64,000 bases of DNA, taken from Pseudomonas marginalis. GTDB taxonomy: Bacteria > Pseudomonadota > Gammaproteobacteria > Pseudomonadales > Pseudomonadaceae. The position numbers were made by a program, and so were the translations under genes. Under the pieces are notes generated by a model. That model worked only from the letters and a program-made list of their open reading frames with translations, made no database searches and was not told the origin of the DNA. Shown here one piece after another: positions 17,338 to 26,205 of this stretch; within the stretch, counting starts at the first letter, position 1, and the number at the start of each line of letters is the position of its first letter. The stretch spans positions 3,539,001-3,603,000 of the forward strand of contig NZ_JALJWV010000001.1 of assembly GCF_024169655.1 (NCBI RefSeq). Direction: 5' to 3'.

Positions 17338-17883
17338 CTAAGACGGTTTTCCGGCCCCGGGACCGAACCGCTGGATGACTTTTCTTTCCAGACGCTTGGC
17401 GCAGTGGCCCAGGGCGGCCTTGATTTCTTTTTCGACCATGCGCGTGGAAATCCCGAAGCGCTGGGAGATTTCCAGGTGCGGCGCTTCTTCCAGGCGCGCG
17501 GCGATGAGGATCTTGCGCCGGCGTGCCGGCAGTTCGTAGAGGGCCTTGACCAGAGATTGGATTTCTTTTTGACCACCCACCACCCGCGAGGGGTCCTGGG
17601 CTTCGTCGGCGCTTTGCAGCAGCTCTTCAACCTCGCTGCCAGTCAACAGGCGGGCGTCGGCCTCGCGGCGGTCGGCAGCGATGTTCAAGGCCATGCGGTA
17701 CAGGTAGGCATTGGGTTGCGCCAGGTTCGGCGGCACGTCCATGCGGTCGACACGCAGGTAGGTTTCGTGCAGGACGTCGTTGGCCAGGTCCTCCGAGCCC
17801 AGGCGCTTGCGCAAACGCACCTTGAAGTCCTCGTAGGACGCCAGGAACAAGCTGACCATCGTACTGTGCCCGGAATCTTTCAT
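17338..17883 (-). CDS. vreI: ECF sigma factor, VreI-like
   Basis: 181-aa ECF sigma. Region 2 (SEDLANDVLHETYLRVDRM, about 30-60) and region 4 helix-turn-helix (LEISQRFGISTRMVEKEIKAAL, about 135-160). The ATG at 17883 was chosen because it overlaps the vreA stop (ATGA); a longer frame begins 10 codons earlier. In P. aeruginosa, VreI drives hxc and pdt genes; the adjacent gsp genes are the obvious targets here. Confidence 0.88.
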   Translation of the reverse strand: MKDSGHSTMVSLFLASYEDFKVRLRKRLGSEDLANDVLHETYLRVDRMDVPPNLAQPNAYLYRMALNIAADRREADARLLTGSEVEELLQSADEAQDPSRVVGGQKEIQSLVKALYELPARRRKILIAARLEEAPHLEISQRFGISTRMVEKEIKAALGHCAKRLERKVIQRFGPGAGKPS

Positions 17884-18614
17884 CCGCCCCAGGCTCCTGT
17901 CCCTGCTGTGCATTCCATGCGTGTTCCTGTTGTGTCGGGCATCAAAAGTAAAGTCACCGGCTGGCGCAGCGAACTGGGCGCCGGGCGTTCGACCCGGGCA
18001 GCGCCCAGGCTGCGCACCAGGGCTTCATCGCGTTGTTCATCGCCAGTGGAACTGACCAACCGGCTGTATTCGATCACCCCCTCAGGGCTGACCCAGAGTT
18101 GCACCAGCGCCCTGAAACTCCCGGGGCGGGTCAACGGCGAACGGCACAGGCTGGCTTCGATCGCCTGTTGCAACGCCGTGGCATAGCTGTTGTTGATCCG
18201 TGCAGCGTTGCGCGCCGATGCACCACGGCTGGCAGGCGGTGGGCTGACCTCGGGCAGCTGTAAGGTGAACGCATCACTGCGCGCATAGCGCGCCATCAGG
18301 CCACTCCCGGTCAGCAACATCGCCAAAGCCTCCTGCGCCGTGAAGCGCCCGCGCACGCTGATGGCGCGCCGGCCCCGCGTCAGTTCACGGTCGACCAGCA
18401 CCGCCATGCCGGTGGCGCGGCTGTACGCTTGCAGTGCGTGCTCCAGATCTTGTGCCGGCAGGTCCAGTACCAACAGCGGCGGCTCTGCCCTGGCCGGGGT
18501 GCCCCACGCCAGCAGCAACAGCAAGGCCAGGGCGCCGATGGCACGCCGCAAGCCCCGCTGCTGCTCCCCCGCTCTGCATTGCTGCACGGCCAACGTGTCC
18601 TTGAAAACCGTCAT
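17880..18614 (-). CDS. vreA: VreA-like signalling receptor: STN domain plus TonB-like C-terminus, no beta barrel
   Basis: 244 aa. Membrane-export segment (RRAIGALALLLLLAWGTPARA, cleavage near residue 43), an STN domain (about 48-118: LDLPAQDLEHALQAYSRATG, then VDRELTRGRRAISVRG) and a TonB-type C-terminal domain (about 140-230: ALVQLWVSPEGVIEYSRLVSS). There is no plug or barrel, so it cannot be a transporter. This architecture is what I recall for P. aeruginosa VreA of the PUMA3 system. First gene of the vreA-vreI-vreR operon. Confidence 0.88.
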   Translation of the reverse strand: MTVFKDTLAVQQCRAGEQQRGLRRAIGALALLLLLAWGTPARAEPPLLVLDLPAQDLEHALQAYSRATGMAVLVDRELTRGRRAISVRGRFTAQEALAMLLTGSGLMARYARSDAFTLQLPEVSPPPASRGASARNAARINNSYATALQQAIEASLCRSPLTRPGSFRALVQLWVSPEGVIEYSRLVSSTGDEQRDEALVRSLGAARVERPAPSSLRQPVTLLLMPDTTGTRMECTAGTGAWGG

Positions 18615-18642
18615 CCTGAGGCCAATTTATGAACCTGATGTT

Positions 18643-18673
18643 ACGGTGATAGCAAAAAAAACATCACGGTGAT
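18643..18673. promoter_or_regulatory. Direct repeat ACGGTGAT in the vreA / 18742 divergent region
   Basis: Two copies of ACGGTGAT start 23 bp apart (18643-18650 and 18666-18673). The second lies in a near palindrome, CATCACGGTGATG. They lie just before vreA and could be an activator or sigma site. No consensus match was established. Confidence 0.3.
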
Positions 18674-18741
18674 GGGAAACCCGCTGCACTACACTTTCAA
18701 GCCTTATCGGCCCAATTCCCCAAGGCCCGCCAGGAGGCCCC

Positions 18742-19053
18742 ATGAAGCTGTTCCCAACCCTCGCCAGCCTGTTGCTGTGCGCCGCGCTGCCCCTGCTCGC
18801 CCACGCCGAAACCGCCGCCAAAGGCTGCACCGAGGTGACGGTGGATGGCTATAAGGCTCCCGACTATGGCTGCCTGGGCCAGCAGATGGGCAACAACGCG
18901 GACGCGGCCAAGGCGGCGCAGAAAAACCGCGAGGCGCAGAACGTACCGGTGCAGAAGCGGCCGCCGAATCAGGTCGGACTGTCCACCCCGGCGGCGACCA
19001 GCATTCGCATGGGCAATACGTTCGGGACGTCGGTCAAACCGCAGCGGCCTTGA
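18742..19053 (+). CDS. Small secreted protein of unknown function
   Basis: 103 aa. Signal peptide MKLFPTLASLLLCAALPLLAHA, then a short mature part with two cysteines (KGCTEVTVDGYKAPDYGC) and a polar, Asn/Gln/Pro-rich tail. The ribosome site AGGAGG lies 9 nt before the ATG. Divergent from vreA, so possibly regulated with it. No family recognised. Confidence 0.75.
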   Translation: MKLFPTLASLLLCAALPLLAHAETAAKGCTEVTVDGYKAPDYGCLGQQMGNNADAAKAAQKNREAQNVPVQKRPPNQVGLSTPAATSIRMGNTFGTSVKPQRP

Positions 19054-19164
19054 GCCGCTGACTGGCCATCAACGCTGAACCGCTCAACCGAGCACGCCCA
19101 TACAATTCGCTTGGCTGCCCTGCCCCCTAATCTCCTGACTTTCCAAAAAGGCGGGAGAGTAGGC

Positions 19165-20061
19165 ATGTACAAAAAAGTCAGGACGGTATCGCTGGCATTG
19201 ACGCTGTTGACCGGCGCCATGATGAACTGCGCCTTTGCGGCGACGCCAGCGGTCGCCGTGGCGCCGCAATATGACACTAGCCATGTGTACGTCGCCCCGG
19301 CCGATGTGGACCGTTTCACCCAGAGTTTCCTCGCCACTTTCGGCGGCAGGAGCACACCCCAGGTGGTGGTGAATGTGCTGCCGGTGCCCAGCAGCACTAC
19401 CTCGCAGTTGCTGCAGACGCCAGCAGGCACGGTGTCGCTGTTTGGCTTCACCACCCCCATCCCGCATCCGTTCGGCCAGGAACGCAACGGCTATCTGGTC
19501 AAGGACATGGACGCAGCGCTCAAAGCCGCCCGGGACAACGGTGCGGCGGTGATCGTCAGCGACTTTCCCGACCCGATTGGCCGGGATGCGGTGATCCAAT
19601 GGCCAGGTGGCGTGAACATGCAGCTCTACTGGCACACCAAGACCCCGGACTACACGGCGTTCCAGACCCTACCGGAAAACCGCGTTTACCTCTCCGCCGA
19701 TCGGGCCGACACGTTCATCCGGTCGTTCCTGGGCTTCTCCCATGGCAAGGTGCTGGCCGATGACAAGCACGCATCCGCGGTCGATGTGGGCCAGGTCAGC
19801 GGTACCTACCGGCGCGTCGATATCGAATCGCCGTTCGGACGCATGGCGGTGCTGGTCACTAACGGCCAACTGCCCTACCCGTTTGGGCATGAAACCACCG
19901 GCTACCAAGTGGCGGACCTGACAGCCACGCTGGGTAAAGCCACCGGCTCGGGTGCCAAAGTGTTGGTGCCGACCTTCACCAGTAAAAACCGGCGCAGCGC
20001 ATTGGTTGAATTCCCGGGCGGCTATATCGCGGAAATTCACCAGCTCAACACGGCGCAGTGA
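19165..20061 (+). CDS. Exported VOC (glyoxalase-fold) protein
   Basis: 298 aa. Signal peptide (KKVRTVSLALTLLTGAMMNCAFA) followed by two VOC-like halves (about 38-165 and 172-290), each with the bab pattern (DVDRFTQSFLATFGG, then GYLVKDMDAALKAARDNGA; RADTFIRSFLGF, then GYQVADLTATLGKATGSGA). The export signal is unusual for this mostly cytoplasmic fold. The ATG at 19165 follows GGGAGAG; an earlier frame start lacks a signal. It lies 4 bp before the porin gene, likely one transcript. Confidence 0.75.
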   Translation: MYKKVRTVSLALTLLTGAMMNCAFAATPAVAVAPQYDTSHVYVAPADVDRFTQSFLATFGGRSTPQVVVNVLPVPSSTTSQLLQTPAGTVSLFGFTTPIPHPFGQERNGYLVKDMDAALKAARDNGAAVIVSDFPDPIGRDAVIQWPGGVNMQLYWHTKTPDYTAFQTLPENRVYLSADRADTFIRSFLGFSHGKVLADDKHASAVDVGQVSGTYRRVDIESPFGRMAVLVTNGQLPYPFGHETTGYQVADLTATLGKATGSGAKVLVPTFTSKNRRSALVEFPGGYIAEIHQLNTAQ

Positions 20062-20065
20062 ACCC

Positions 20066-21469
20066 ATGCCCATGCCCATGACTCGACGCACCGGCTGGGG
20101 CCTGGCAGTGCTGTGGCCGCTGCTCGCCAGCAGTGGCCACGCAGACGAGTTGGCCACGCGACCGGCGATCAAGACCAACCGTTGGCAGGAAGACTGGTCC
20201 GTGCTCAGCGACCCGGCGCTGCGCACGCAACCACTGGACAGCTTGAAGTACCTCCCGCTGTCCAGCGCCAACCCATTCACCTACCTGTCCCTCGGCGCAA
20301 CATTGCGCGAGCGCTTCGAGATGAACGATGCCAGCGGTTTTGGCGTACACAATGTGGCCCGTGATAGCTACTTGCTCCAACGCTTCCAGGTCCACGCCGA
20401 CCTGCACTTGAATGAAAACTGGCGTGTGTTCACCCAACTCGAAGATGTGCGGGCCTACGACAAGACCACGATCGGCGGCGCCGATCAGAACCGCGTGGAC
20501 CTGCGCCTGGCCTTCGCCGAATACGTCAACACCTTCGACGCCGGCACCTTCAAGAGCCGTATCGGCCGCCAGGACTTTGCCTTTGACTTGCAGCGTTTCA
20601 TCTCGTCACGGGACGGCCCGAATGTGCGGCAATCCTTTGATGCGCTGTGGGCTGACTGGGAGACCCGTCAGTGGCGCTTTATCGGCATCGCCAGCCAGCC
20701 GGTGCAGTATCAGGACGGGCGGCACTTCGATGACAAATCCAACAGCGATGTGCGTTTTCACATGCTGCGGGTCGAGCGACTGGTGGGCGGCAAGAATGAG
20801 CTGTCGGCCTACTACGGCGTGTATGAGCGCAGCACCGCGCACTATCTGGATGCGGATGGCGATGAAACCCGCCATTTGCTCGACGTGCGCCTGGGCGGCG
20901 CAGCCCAGGGTTTCGACTGGGACATCGAAGCCATGCTGCAAAGCGGCTCGGTAGGCAACAAGGATATTCGCGCCTGGGCCGGCGGCAGCCGTACTGGATA
21001 TACCTTCGATAGCCTGGCGTGGAAACCGCGCATCGGCCTGCAATTGGATATTGCCTCGGGCGACCGTAAAACCGGCGACGGCACCCTCGGCACGTTCAAC
21101 CCGTTGTTTCCCAACGGCTACTATTTTTCCCTGGCGGGCTATACGGGCTACAGCAACCTGATTCACGTCAAGCCCTCGATCACCGTTCAGCCTATCGACA
21201 AGCTGAGCGTGCAGACCGCCGTCGGCCTGCTCTGGCGGCAGACCACCCACGACGCGGTCTACACCCAGCCGAACTTGCCGGTCGCCGGCACCGCAGGCCA
21301 GGGTGAGCGCTGGACCGGCGCTTACGCTCAACTGCGTACCGACTATGCGTTTACGCCAAACCTCAGCGGCGCGGTCGAAGCGGTGCATTACGCGGTCGGC
21401 CGGACCTTGCGCGATGCCGGAGGCGACGACAGCAATTACTTGGGGGTCGAGCTCAAGTTCAGTTGGTGA
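20066..21469 (+). CDS. Alginate-export (AlgE-like) family outer-membrane channel
   Basis: 467 aa. Signal peptide (about 1-26) and an 18-strand-type barrel of alternating aromatic segments ending in Trp (LGVELKFSW). The signature RIGRQDFAFDLQRFISSRDGPNVRQSFD belongs to the alginate-export family. Neighbouring alginate genes are absent, so it is one of the general substrate paralogues. The gene follows the VOC gene by 4 bp; three tandem ATGCCC codons at the start leave the exact ATG uncertain. Confidence 0.8.
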   Translation: MPMPMTRRTGWGLAVLWPLLASSGHADELATRPAIKTNRWQEDWSVLSDPALRTQPLDSLKYLPLSSANPFTYLSLGATLRERFEMNDASGFGVHNVARDSYLLQRFQVHADLHLNENWRVFTQLEDVRAYDKTTIGGADQNRVDLRLAFAEYVNTFDAGTFKSRIGRQDFAFDLQRFISSRDGPNVRQSFDALWADWETRQWRFIGIASQPVQYQDGRHFDDKSNSDVRFHMLRVERLVGGKNELSAYYGVYERSTAHYLDADGDETRHLLDVRLGGAAQGFDWDIEAMLQSGSVGNKDIRAWAGGSRTGYTFDSLAWKPRIGLQLDIASGDRKTGDGTLGTFNPLFPNGYYFSLAGYTGYSNLIHVKPSITVQPIDKLSVQTAVGLLWRQTTHDAVYTQPNLPVAGTAGQGERWTGAYAQLRTDYAFTPNLSGAVEAVHYAVGRTLRDAGGDDSNYLGVELKFSW

Positions 21470-21559
21470 CCCCAAGCAAGCACACCCATACAAGCCCTTT
21501 GCCCGGATTGGGGCAATAGTGATCCTGATGTTTTTCGTTCCTCAACCAAGGAGTTTTCC

Positions 21560-22378
21560 ATGAGCACATTCGTTGCCAAAGACGGTACCCAGATCTACTT
21601 CAAGGACTGGGGCAGCGGTAAACCCGTGCTGTTCAGCCATGGCTGGCCGCTGGATGCCGACATGTGGGAATACCAGATGGAATACCTGAGCAGCCGCGGC
21701 TTTCGCACCATCGCGTTTGACCGCCGGGGTTTCGGCCGCTCTGACCAGCCGTGGACCGGTAACGACTACAACACCTTTGCCGACGATATCGCTCAACTGA
21801 TCGAACACCTGGACCTCAAGGACGTGACCCTGGTCGGCTTCTCCATGGGGGGTGGCGACGTCGCGCGCTACATCGCCCGCCATGGCAGCGCCCGTGTCGC
21901 CGGCCTGGTGCTGCTGGGGGCGGTGACGCCGCTGTTCGGTCAGAAACCGGACTACCCGCAGGGTGTGCCCACCGATGTGTTCGACGGTATCAAGGCCGGC
22001 CTGCTGAAGGATCGGGCGCAGTTCATTGCTGATTTCAACCTGCCGTTCTTCGGCATCAACAAAGGCCAGAAAGTCTCCGACGGCGTACTGACGCAAACCC
22101 TGCAAATCGCCCTGCTGGCATCGCTCAAGTCGACCGTGGATTGCGTCACTGCCTTCTCCGAGACCGACTTCCGCCCGGACATGGCCAAGATCGACGTGCC
22201 GACCCTGGTGATCCACGGCGATGGCGATCAGATCGTGCCGTTCGAAACCACCGGCAAGGTGGCAGCCGAGATGATCAAGGGTGCCGAGTTGAAGGTCTAC
22301 AAGGATGCGCCGCACGGGTTTGCAGTGACCCACGCCCAGGCCTTGAATGAAGACCTGCTGGCGTTCCTCAAGCGCTGA
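21560..22378 (+). CDS. Alpha/beta hydrolase of the aryl-esterase / non-haem haloperoxidase family
   Basis: 272 aa, the family's normal length. Nucleophile elbow GFSMGGGD (Ser about 95), acid in HGDGDQIVP (Asp about 222) and catalytic His in DAPHGFAVTHA (about 251). The oxyanion stretch SHGWPLDADMW and FDRRGFGRSDQP are classic for P. fluorescens aryl esterase. Substrates are small esters; perhydrolysis with peroxide is common in the family. AAGGAG precedes the ATG. Confidence 0.92.
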   Translation: MSTFVAKDGTQIYFKDWGSGKPVLFSHGWPLDADMWEYQMEYLSSRGFRTIAFDRRGFGRSDQPWTGNDYNTFADDIAQLIEHLDLKDVTLVGFSMGGGDVARYIARHGSARVAGLVLLGAVTPLFGQKPDYPQGVPTDVFDGIKAGLLKDRAQFIADFNLPFFGINKGQKVSDGVLTQTLQIALLASLKSTVDCVTAFSETDFRPDMAKIDVPTLVIHGDGDQIVPFETTGKVAAEMIKGAELKVYKDAPHGFAVTHAQALNEDLLAFLKR

Positions 22379-22406
22379 AGCGCTTAGACTCCCCTCTCCT
22401 TATTTT

Positions 22407-22431
22407 GGCCGGGCTTGCCCGGCCTTTTTTT
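22407..22431 (+). terminator. Rho-independent terminator after the esterase gene
   Basis: GGCCGGGC, TT, GCCCGGCC, then seven T, 28 nt past the esterase stop and just before the convergent DoxX stop. Confidence 0.9.
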
Positions 22432-22433
22432 GC

Positions 22434-22820
22434 TCAGGCAACACGCTGAGCGAGGGTGAAACGACCCGGCCCGGCGATCAGCACGCTGGTGAAAATGATC
22501 AACAGCAGCCAGCCGAACTGCCCCTCCAATAACGTCCACTCCGGGTGCACCACCAGCATCGCGATCAACAGCACCGCGAGGATCGGCAGGCAGGCCAGGC
22601 GCACCAGCACCCCGGCGATGATCAACAGCGGGCACAGTACTTCGGCGCCAATCGCCAGCAGCAACGTGATGTGGGCGCCGAGGTGAAACGGGTCTTCGAT
22701 CAGTTTCAATTGCTCGCTGTAATTGAGCAGTTTGGGCATGCCATGCACCCAACACAGGAACAGCGCGCCGCTGACCCGCAGAAACAGCAGACCCACATCC
22801 TGATTTCTTGATTCGTTCAT
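22434..22820 (-). CDS. DoxX family membrane protein
   Basis: 128 aa with four membrane segments (about 8-28, 48-68, 72-92, 98-118) and the family pattern LRVSGALFLCWVHGMPKL near the N-terminus. DoxX proteins are linked to quinone or sulfur metabolism and oxidative stress; no specific role can be given. It lies 77 bp after the LysR gene, possibly cotranscribed. Confidence 0.85.
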   Translation of the reverse strand: MNESRNQDVGLLFLRVSGALFLCWVHGMPKLLNYSEQLKLIEDPFHLGAHITLLLAIGAEVLCPLLIIAGVLVRLACLPILAVLLIAMLVVHPEWTLLEGQFGWLLLIIFTSVLIAGPGRFTLAQRVA

Positions 22821-22897
22821 AAGCGACCTGTCCGTGAGATGACTGCCGCCGATTGTGTGCGCAAAGACGCCGGCGAGCTTGCAAGCGTGTGCTGACC

Positions 22898-23773
22898 TCA
22901 GTCCCCGGTGCCGGCGAACCCCGCGACGATTTCATCGATCACCACCCGCACCCGCGCGGTGTGGCGCAGGTCGGCGTGGGTCACCAGCCAGACGTCGTAG
23001 GGCATAGGCCGAGTGCGCTCCGGCCAGAGACGTACCAGCCCGTCGCGTTCGCCGGTACACACCGGTATCTCACCGATACCGATGCCGGCTGCAATGGAAC
23101 GGCGCACCAGCAGGCCGGAGCTCAGGGTGGCTGCGATGCGGCCGCGGCCCAGGGGTTCGCAGACCAGGGTCATGTCCTTCTGGCTCTGCAGATAGGCGTG
23201 GTAGACCACCAGATCATGGCCTTCGAACAGGCTGCCGGGCTCCGGTGCGCCGTGGCGATCGATATAGGCCTGGGAGGCAAACAACCCAACCGGCCAACGG
23301 GCGATACGCCGCGCGATCAGGTCGGGGCTGTCCGGGCGCATGTTACGCACGGCGATGTCGGTTTCGCGCTTGGCCAGGCTGAGAAACTGGGTGGAGGCGT
23401 CCAGATGCACGCACACGTCGGGGTGCCGCTCGTGCAGGCGGGCAATCGCCGGGATCAGGAAGTCGATGGCCAGCGAGTCGGTGGTACTGACCCGCACGGT
23501 GCCGGTCAGGCGCTCGTCCAGGCCTTGTATCTGGCGCTCCAGGTCGAGGGCCGAGCGTTCCATTTTTTCCACGCTACGCAGGGCGGCTTCGCCGACGGCG
23601 GTCAGCGCGTAGCCTTCGGAAGTGCGCAGGAACAGGGTGGCACTCAAGGCCTTTTCCAGTGCGTTGATCCGCCGACCGACGGTGGCCTGGTCGACCCCCA
23701 ATACCCGCGCCGCGCCACGTAAGGTCGACTCGCGGCAAACCGCCAGGAAAACCCGTGCATCATCCCAATTCAT
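22898..23773 (-). CDS. LysR-family transcriptional regulator
   Basis: 291 aa. N-terminal winged helix-turn-helix (AVCRESTLRGAARVLGVDQATVGRRINALE, about 11-40) and a type-2 periplasmic-binding effector domain (about 90-290). Divergent from the MFS/quinone oxidoreductase pair, the usual arrangement for its targets. Confidence 0.92.
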   Translation of the reverse strand: MNWDDARVFLAVCRESTLRGAARVLGVDQATVGRRINALEKALSATLFLRTSEGYALTAVGEAALRSVEKMERSALDLERQIQGLDERLTGTVRVSTTDSLAIDFLIPAIARLHERHPDVCVHLDASTQFLSLAKRETDIAVRNMRPDSPDLIARRIARWPVGLFASQAYIDRHGAPEPGSLFEGHDLVVYHAYLQSQKDMTLVCEPLGRGRIAATLSSGLLVRRSIAAGIGIGEIPVCTGERDGLVRLWPERTRPMPYDVWLVTHADLRHTARVRVVIDEIVAGFAGTGD

Positions 23774-23788
23774 GCCCCCTCCTTATGC

Positions 23789-23840
23789 TGCATATATGCA
23801 TCACTTAGCTGCATACTCGAAGCGTTATTGCATCATGCAA
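23789..23840. promoter_or_regulatory. Candidate LysR operators between the regulator and MFS gene
   Basis: Two palindromes, TGCATATATGCA (23789-23800) and TTGCATCATGCAA (23828-23840), with a further GCTGCATA between them, all sharing TGCA ends. Their place in the 111-bp divergent gap fits LysR recall and activation sites. Confidence 0.5.
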
Positions 23841-23884
23841 CGGGGCTATGCTGAGCGCCAGAGAAAACCCTCAGGACCGCCGTC

Positions 23885-25117
23885 ATGCCCGACACTCACA
23901 CCCCTCCCCGCCGCGCACTGTGGTTACCGATCTTCGCCGGCCTGTGCGCCAGCCTGGTCAGTATCGGCCTGGCGCGCTTCGCCTATACCCCGCTGATCCC
24001 CTCGCTGATCCAGGCTCACTGGTTTGCCGCCAGTGACGTGGTGTACCTCGGCGCCGCCAACCTGGTGGGCTACCTGATCGGCGCACTGATCGGACGGCCC
24101 CTTGCCCGGCGCACCTCGAACACGGCCGCCTTGCGGCTGATGATGGTGGCCGTGACCCTGGCGTTCTTTGCCTGTGGCTTTCCCTTATCGTTGCTCTGGT
24201 TCTTTGCCTGGCGCCTGCTGTCGGGCATCGCCGGGGGCGCGATCATGGTGCTGGTGGCGGCGACGGTGTTGCCCCACGTACCCGCGGCGCGTCGGGGCCT
24301 GGCCAGCGGCGCGATCTTCCTCGGCATCGGCCTGGGCATTGCAGGCTCCGGGACGATTGTGCCGCCGTTGTTGAGCCTGGGTTTGCAACAGACGTGGTTC
24401 GGCCTGGGCCTGTTGGCGCTGGTATTGACGGCAGCGAGCTGGTTCGGCTGGCCTTCGGGCACCCTGCATGAAGCGGCACCGCAAGCCAACGCGTCCGCCG
24501 CGACCCCGCCGGGCGTATACCTGCTGTTTGGGCAATACGCGTTCATGGCCGCCGGGCTGGTGCCGGCCATGGTGTTCCTGGTGGACTACGTCGCCCGTGG
24601 CCTGGGGGCCGGGCCGCACGTCGGGGCGATGATCTGGGTAATGTACGGCCTGGGGGCGATTGTCGGCCCGGTCACGTATGGATTTCTCGCCGACAAGCTC
24701 GGTGCGCGCTTAAGCATCCGCCTGGTGCTGGCGGTGCAGGCGATTACGGTCGGCCTGCTGCCGGTCTCCCGTTCGTTCACCGCGTTGGCGCTGCTGGCGG
24801 TGATCCTCGGTTCGTTCCCGCCGGGTATCGTGCCGCTGGCACTGGCGCGGGTTCATGAGCTGGTGCCCAACCATCACCATCAACAGCTCGCCTGGAGCCG
24901 TGCTACGGTATCTTTCGCCACGTTCCAGGCGCTGGCAGGCTTTGCCTACTCGGCGCTGTTCAACGGCAGCGGCGGCCAGCATGCCCTGTTGTTCATGATC
25001 GCGGCCGGGGCCATCGTGGTCGCGCTGCTGCTGGAACTGGGCATGATCCTGCTGAACCGCCGCCCGTCAGACGCGGTCCCAACCCATACGCTCATCGCTA
25101 CAGGAACTCTCGAATGA
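23885..25117 (+). CDS. YbfB/YjiJ family MFS transporter
   Basis: 410 aa with 12 predicted membrane segments. The N-terminal pattern SIGLARFAYTPLIPSLIQAHWF and GYLIGALIGRPLARR is typical of the YbfB/YjiJ subfamily, whose substrates are unknown. The stop overlaps the next start (ATGA), so export and reduction are translationally coupled. Confidence 0.88.
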   Translation: MPDTHTPPRRALWLPIFAGLCASLVSIGLARFAYTPLIPSLIQAHWFAASDVVYLGAANLVGYLIGALIGRPLARRTSNTAALRLMMVAVTLAFFACGFPLSLLWFFAWRLLSGIAGGAIMVLVAATVLPHVPAARRGLASGAIFLGIGLGIAGSGTIVPPLLSLGLQQTWFGLGLLALVLTAASWFGWPSGTLHEAAPQANASAATPPGVYLLFGQYAFMAAGLVPAMVFLVDYVARGLGAGPHVGAMIWVMYGLGAIVGPVTYGFLADKLGARLSIRLVLAVQAITVGLLPVSRSFTALALLAVILGSFPPGIVPLALARVHELVPNHHHQQLAWSRATVSFATFQALAGFAYSALFNGSGGQHALLFMIAAGAIVVALLLELGMILLNRRPSDAVPTHTLIATGTLE

Positions 25118-26112
25118 CGCTCCCGCACGAAATGACCCTGATCGAAATCACCCAGCCCGGCGGCCCCGACGTCCTGCAACCGCGGCAGGTCGCCGTACCG
25201 GTGGCGGGCCCGGGCGAGATCCTGATTCGGGTGCAGGCTGCCGGGGTCAATCGCCCGGACGCGTTGCAACGCGCCGGCAAATACCCGCTGAAACCCGGTA
25301 TGAGCCTGATTCCGGGGCTGGAAGTGTCAGGTGAAGTGGTGGCGCTCGGTGACGGTGTCAGCGCATACGCCCTCGGCGACAAGGTGTGTGCCCTGACCAA
25401 TGGCGGCGGCTATGCGCAGTTTTGCGCGGTGCCCGCCAGCCAGGCGCTGCCGATCCCCGAAGGTATGGACTGGATTCAAGCCGCCGCCGTGCCGGAAACC
25501 TTCTTCACCGTGTGGGCCAACCTGTTCGGCCTCGGCGACGCGCACACAGGCCAGCGCGTATTGGTCCACGGCGGCACCAGTGGCATCGGCACCACCGCGC
25601 TGATGCTCTGCCGCGAGTTCGGCATCCAGGCCTTCGCCACCGCCGGCAGCGCCGACAAATGTGCGGCCATCGCCAAGCTGGGCGCCGAACCGATCAATTA
25701 CCGCGAGCAGGACTTCGCCGACGTCATCGCGCAAAAGACCGATGACAACGGGGTTGATGTGATCCTCGACATCATGGGTGCCTCGTACCTGAACAACAAC
25801 CTCAAGGCCCTGGCCATGGACGGTCACCTGGTGATGTTGGGCTTTCTCGGGGGTGGCAAGGCCAATGACGTCGACCTGCTGACGATCCTCGCCAAACGCG
25901 CGGTGATTACCGGTTCACTCTTGCGCGCACGCACCCGGGAGGAAAAGGCCGCGATTGCCGAACAACTGCGCGAATACATATGGCCCGTGCTGGCCGCCGG
26001 GCGTTGCCTGCCGATCATCGACAAGGTCTACGCATACACCGATGCCGCCCAGGCCCATGCGCGGATGGAAGGTGGGGAGCATATCGGCAAGATTGTGTTG
26101 CAGGTGGCGTGA
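25114..26112 (+). CDS. NAD(P)H quinone oxidoreductase (zeta-crystallin / PIG3-like MDR)
   Basis: 332 aa, zinc-free MDR protein. GroES-like domain (about 30-140; AAGVNRPDALQRAGKYP) and nucleotide-binding motif HGGTSGIGTTAL (about 150-161) with the QOR feature EPINYREQDFADVI. It reduces quinones or enones with NADPH. Translationally coupled to the MFS gene; likely under the divergent LysR. Confidence 0.9.
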   Translation: MTLPHEMTLIEITQPGGPDVLQPRQVAVPVAGPGEILIRVQAAGVNRPDALQRAGKYPLKPGMSLIPGLEVSGEVVALGDGVSAYALGDKVCALTNGGGYAQFCAVPASQALPIPEGMDWIQAAAVPETFFTVWANLFGLGDAHTGQRVLVHGGTSGIGTTALMLCREFGIQAFATAGSADKCAAIAKLGAEPINYREQDFADVIAQKTDDNGVDVILDIMGASYLNNNLKALAMDGHLVMLGFLGGGKANDVDLLTILAKRAVITGSLLRARTREEKAAIAEQLREYIWPVLAAGRCLPIIDKVYAYTDAAQAHARMEGGEHIGKIVLQVA

Positions 26113-26205
26113 CGCCTAAACAGGCGCCTCGATGCAGAAACTGTCGGGCCTAGGCAGGGCTCGACAGTTTCCACAAAAACCGGCCTTTGCGACCCAGTCG
26201 ACAAC

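Noticed and set aside
20066..21469. Alginate biosynthesis locus
   Set aside because: Only the AlgE-like family channel is present; no alg enzymes nearby.
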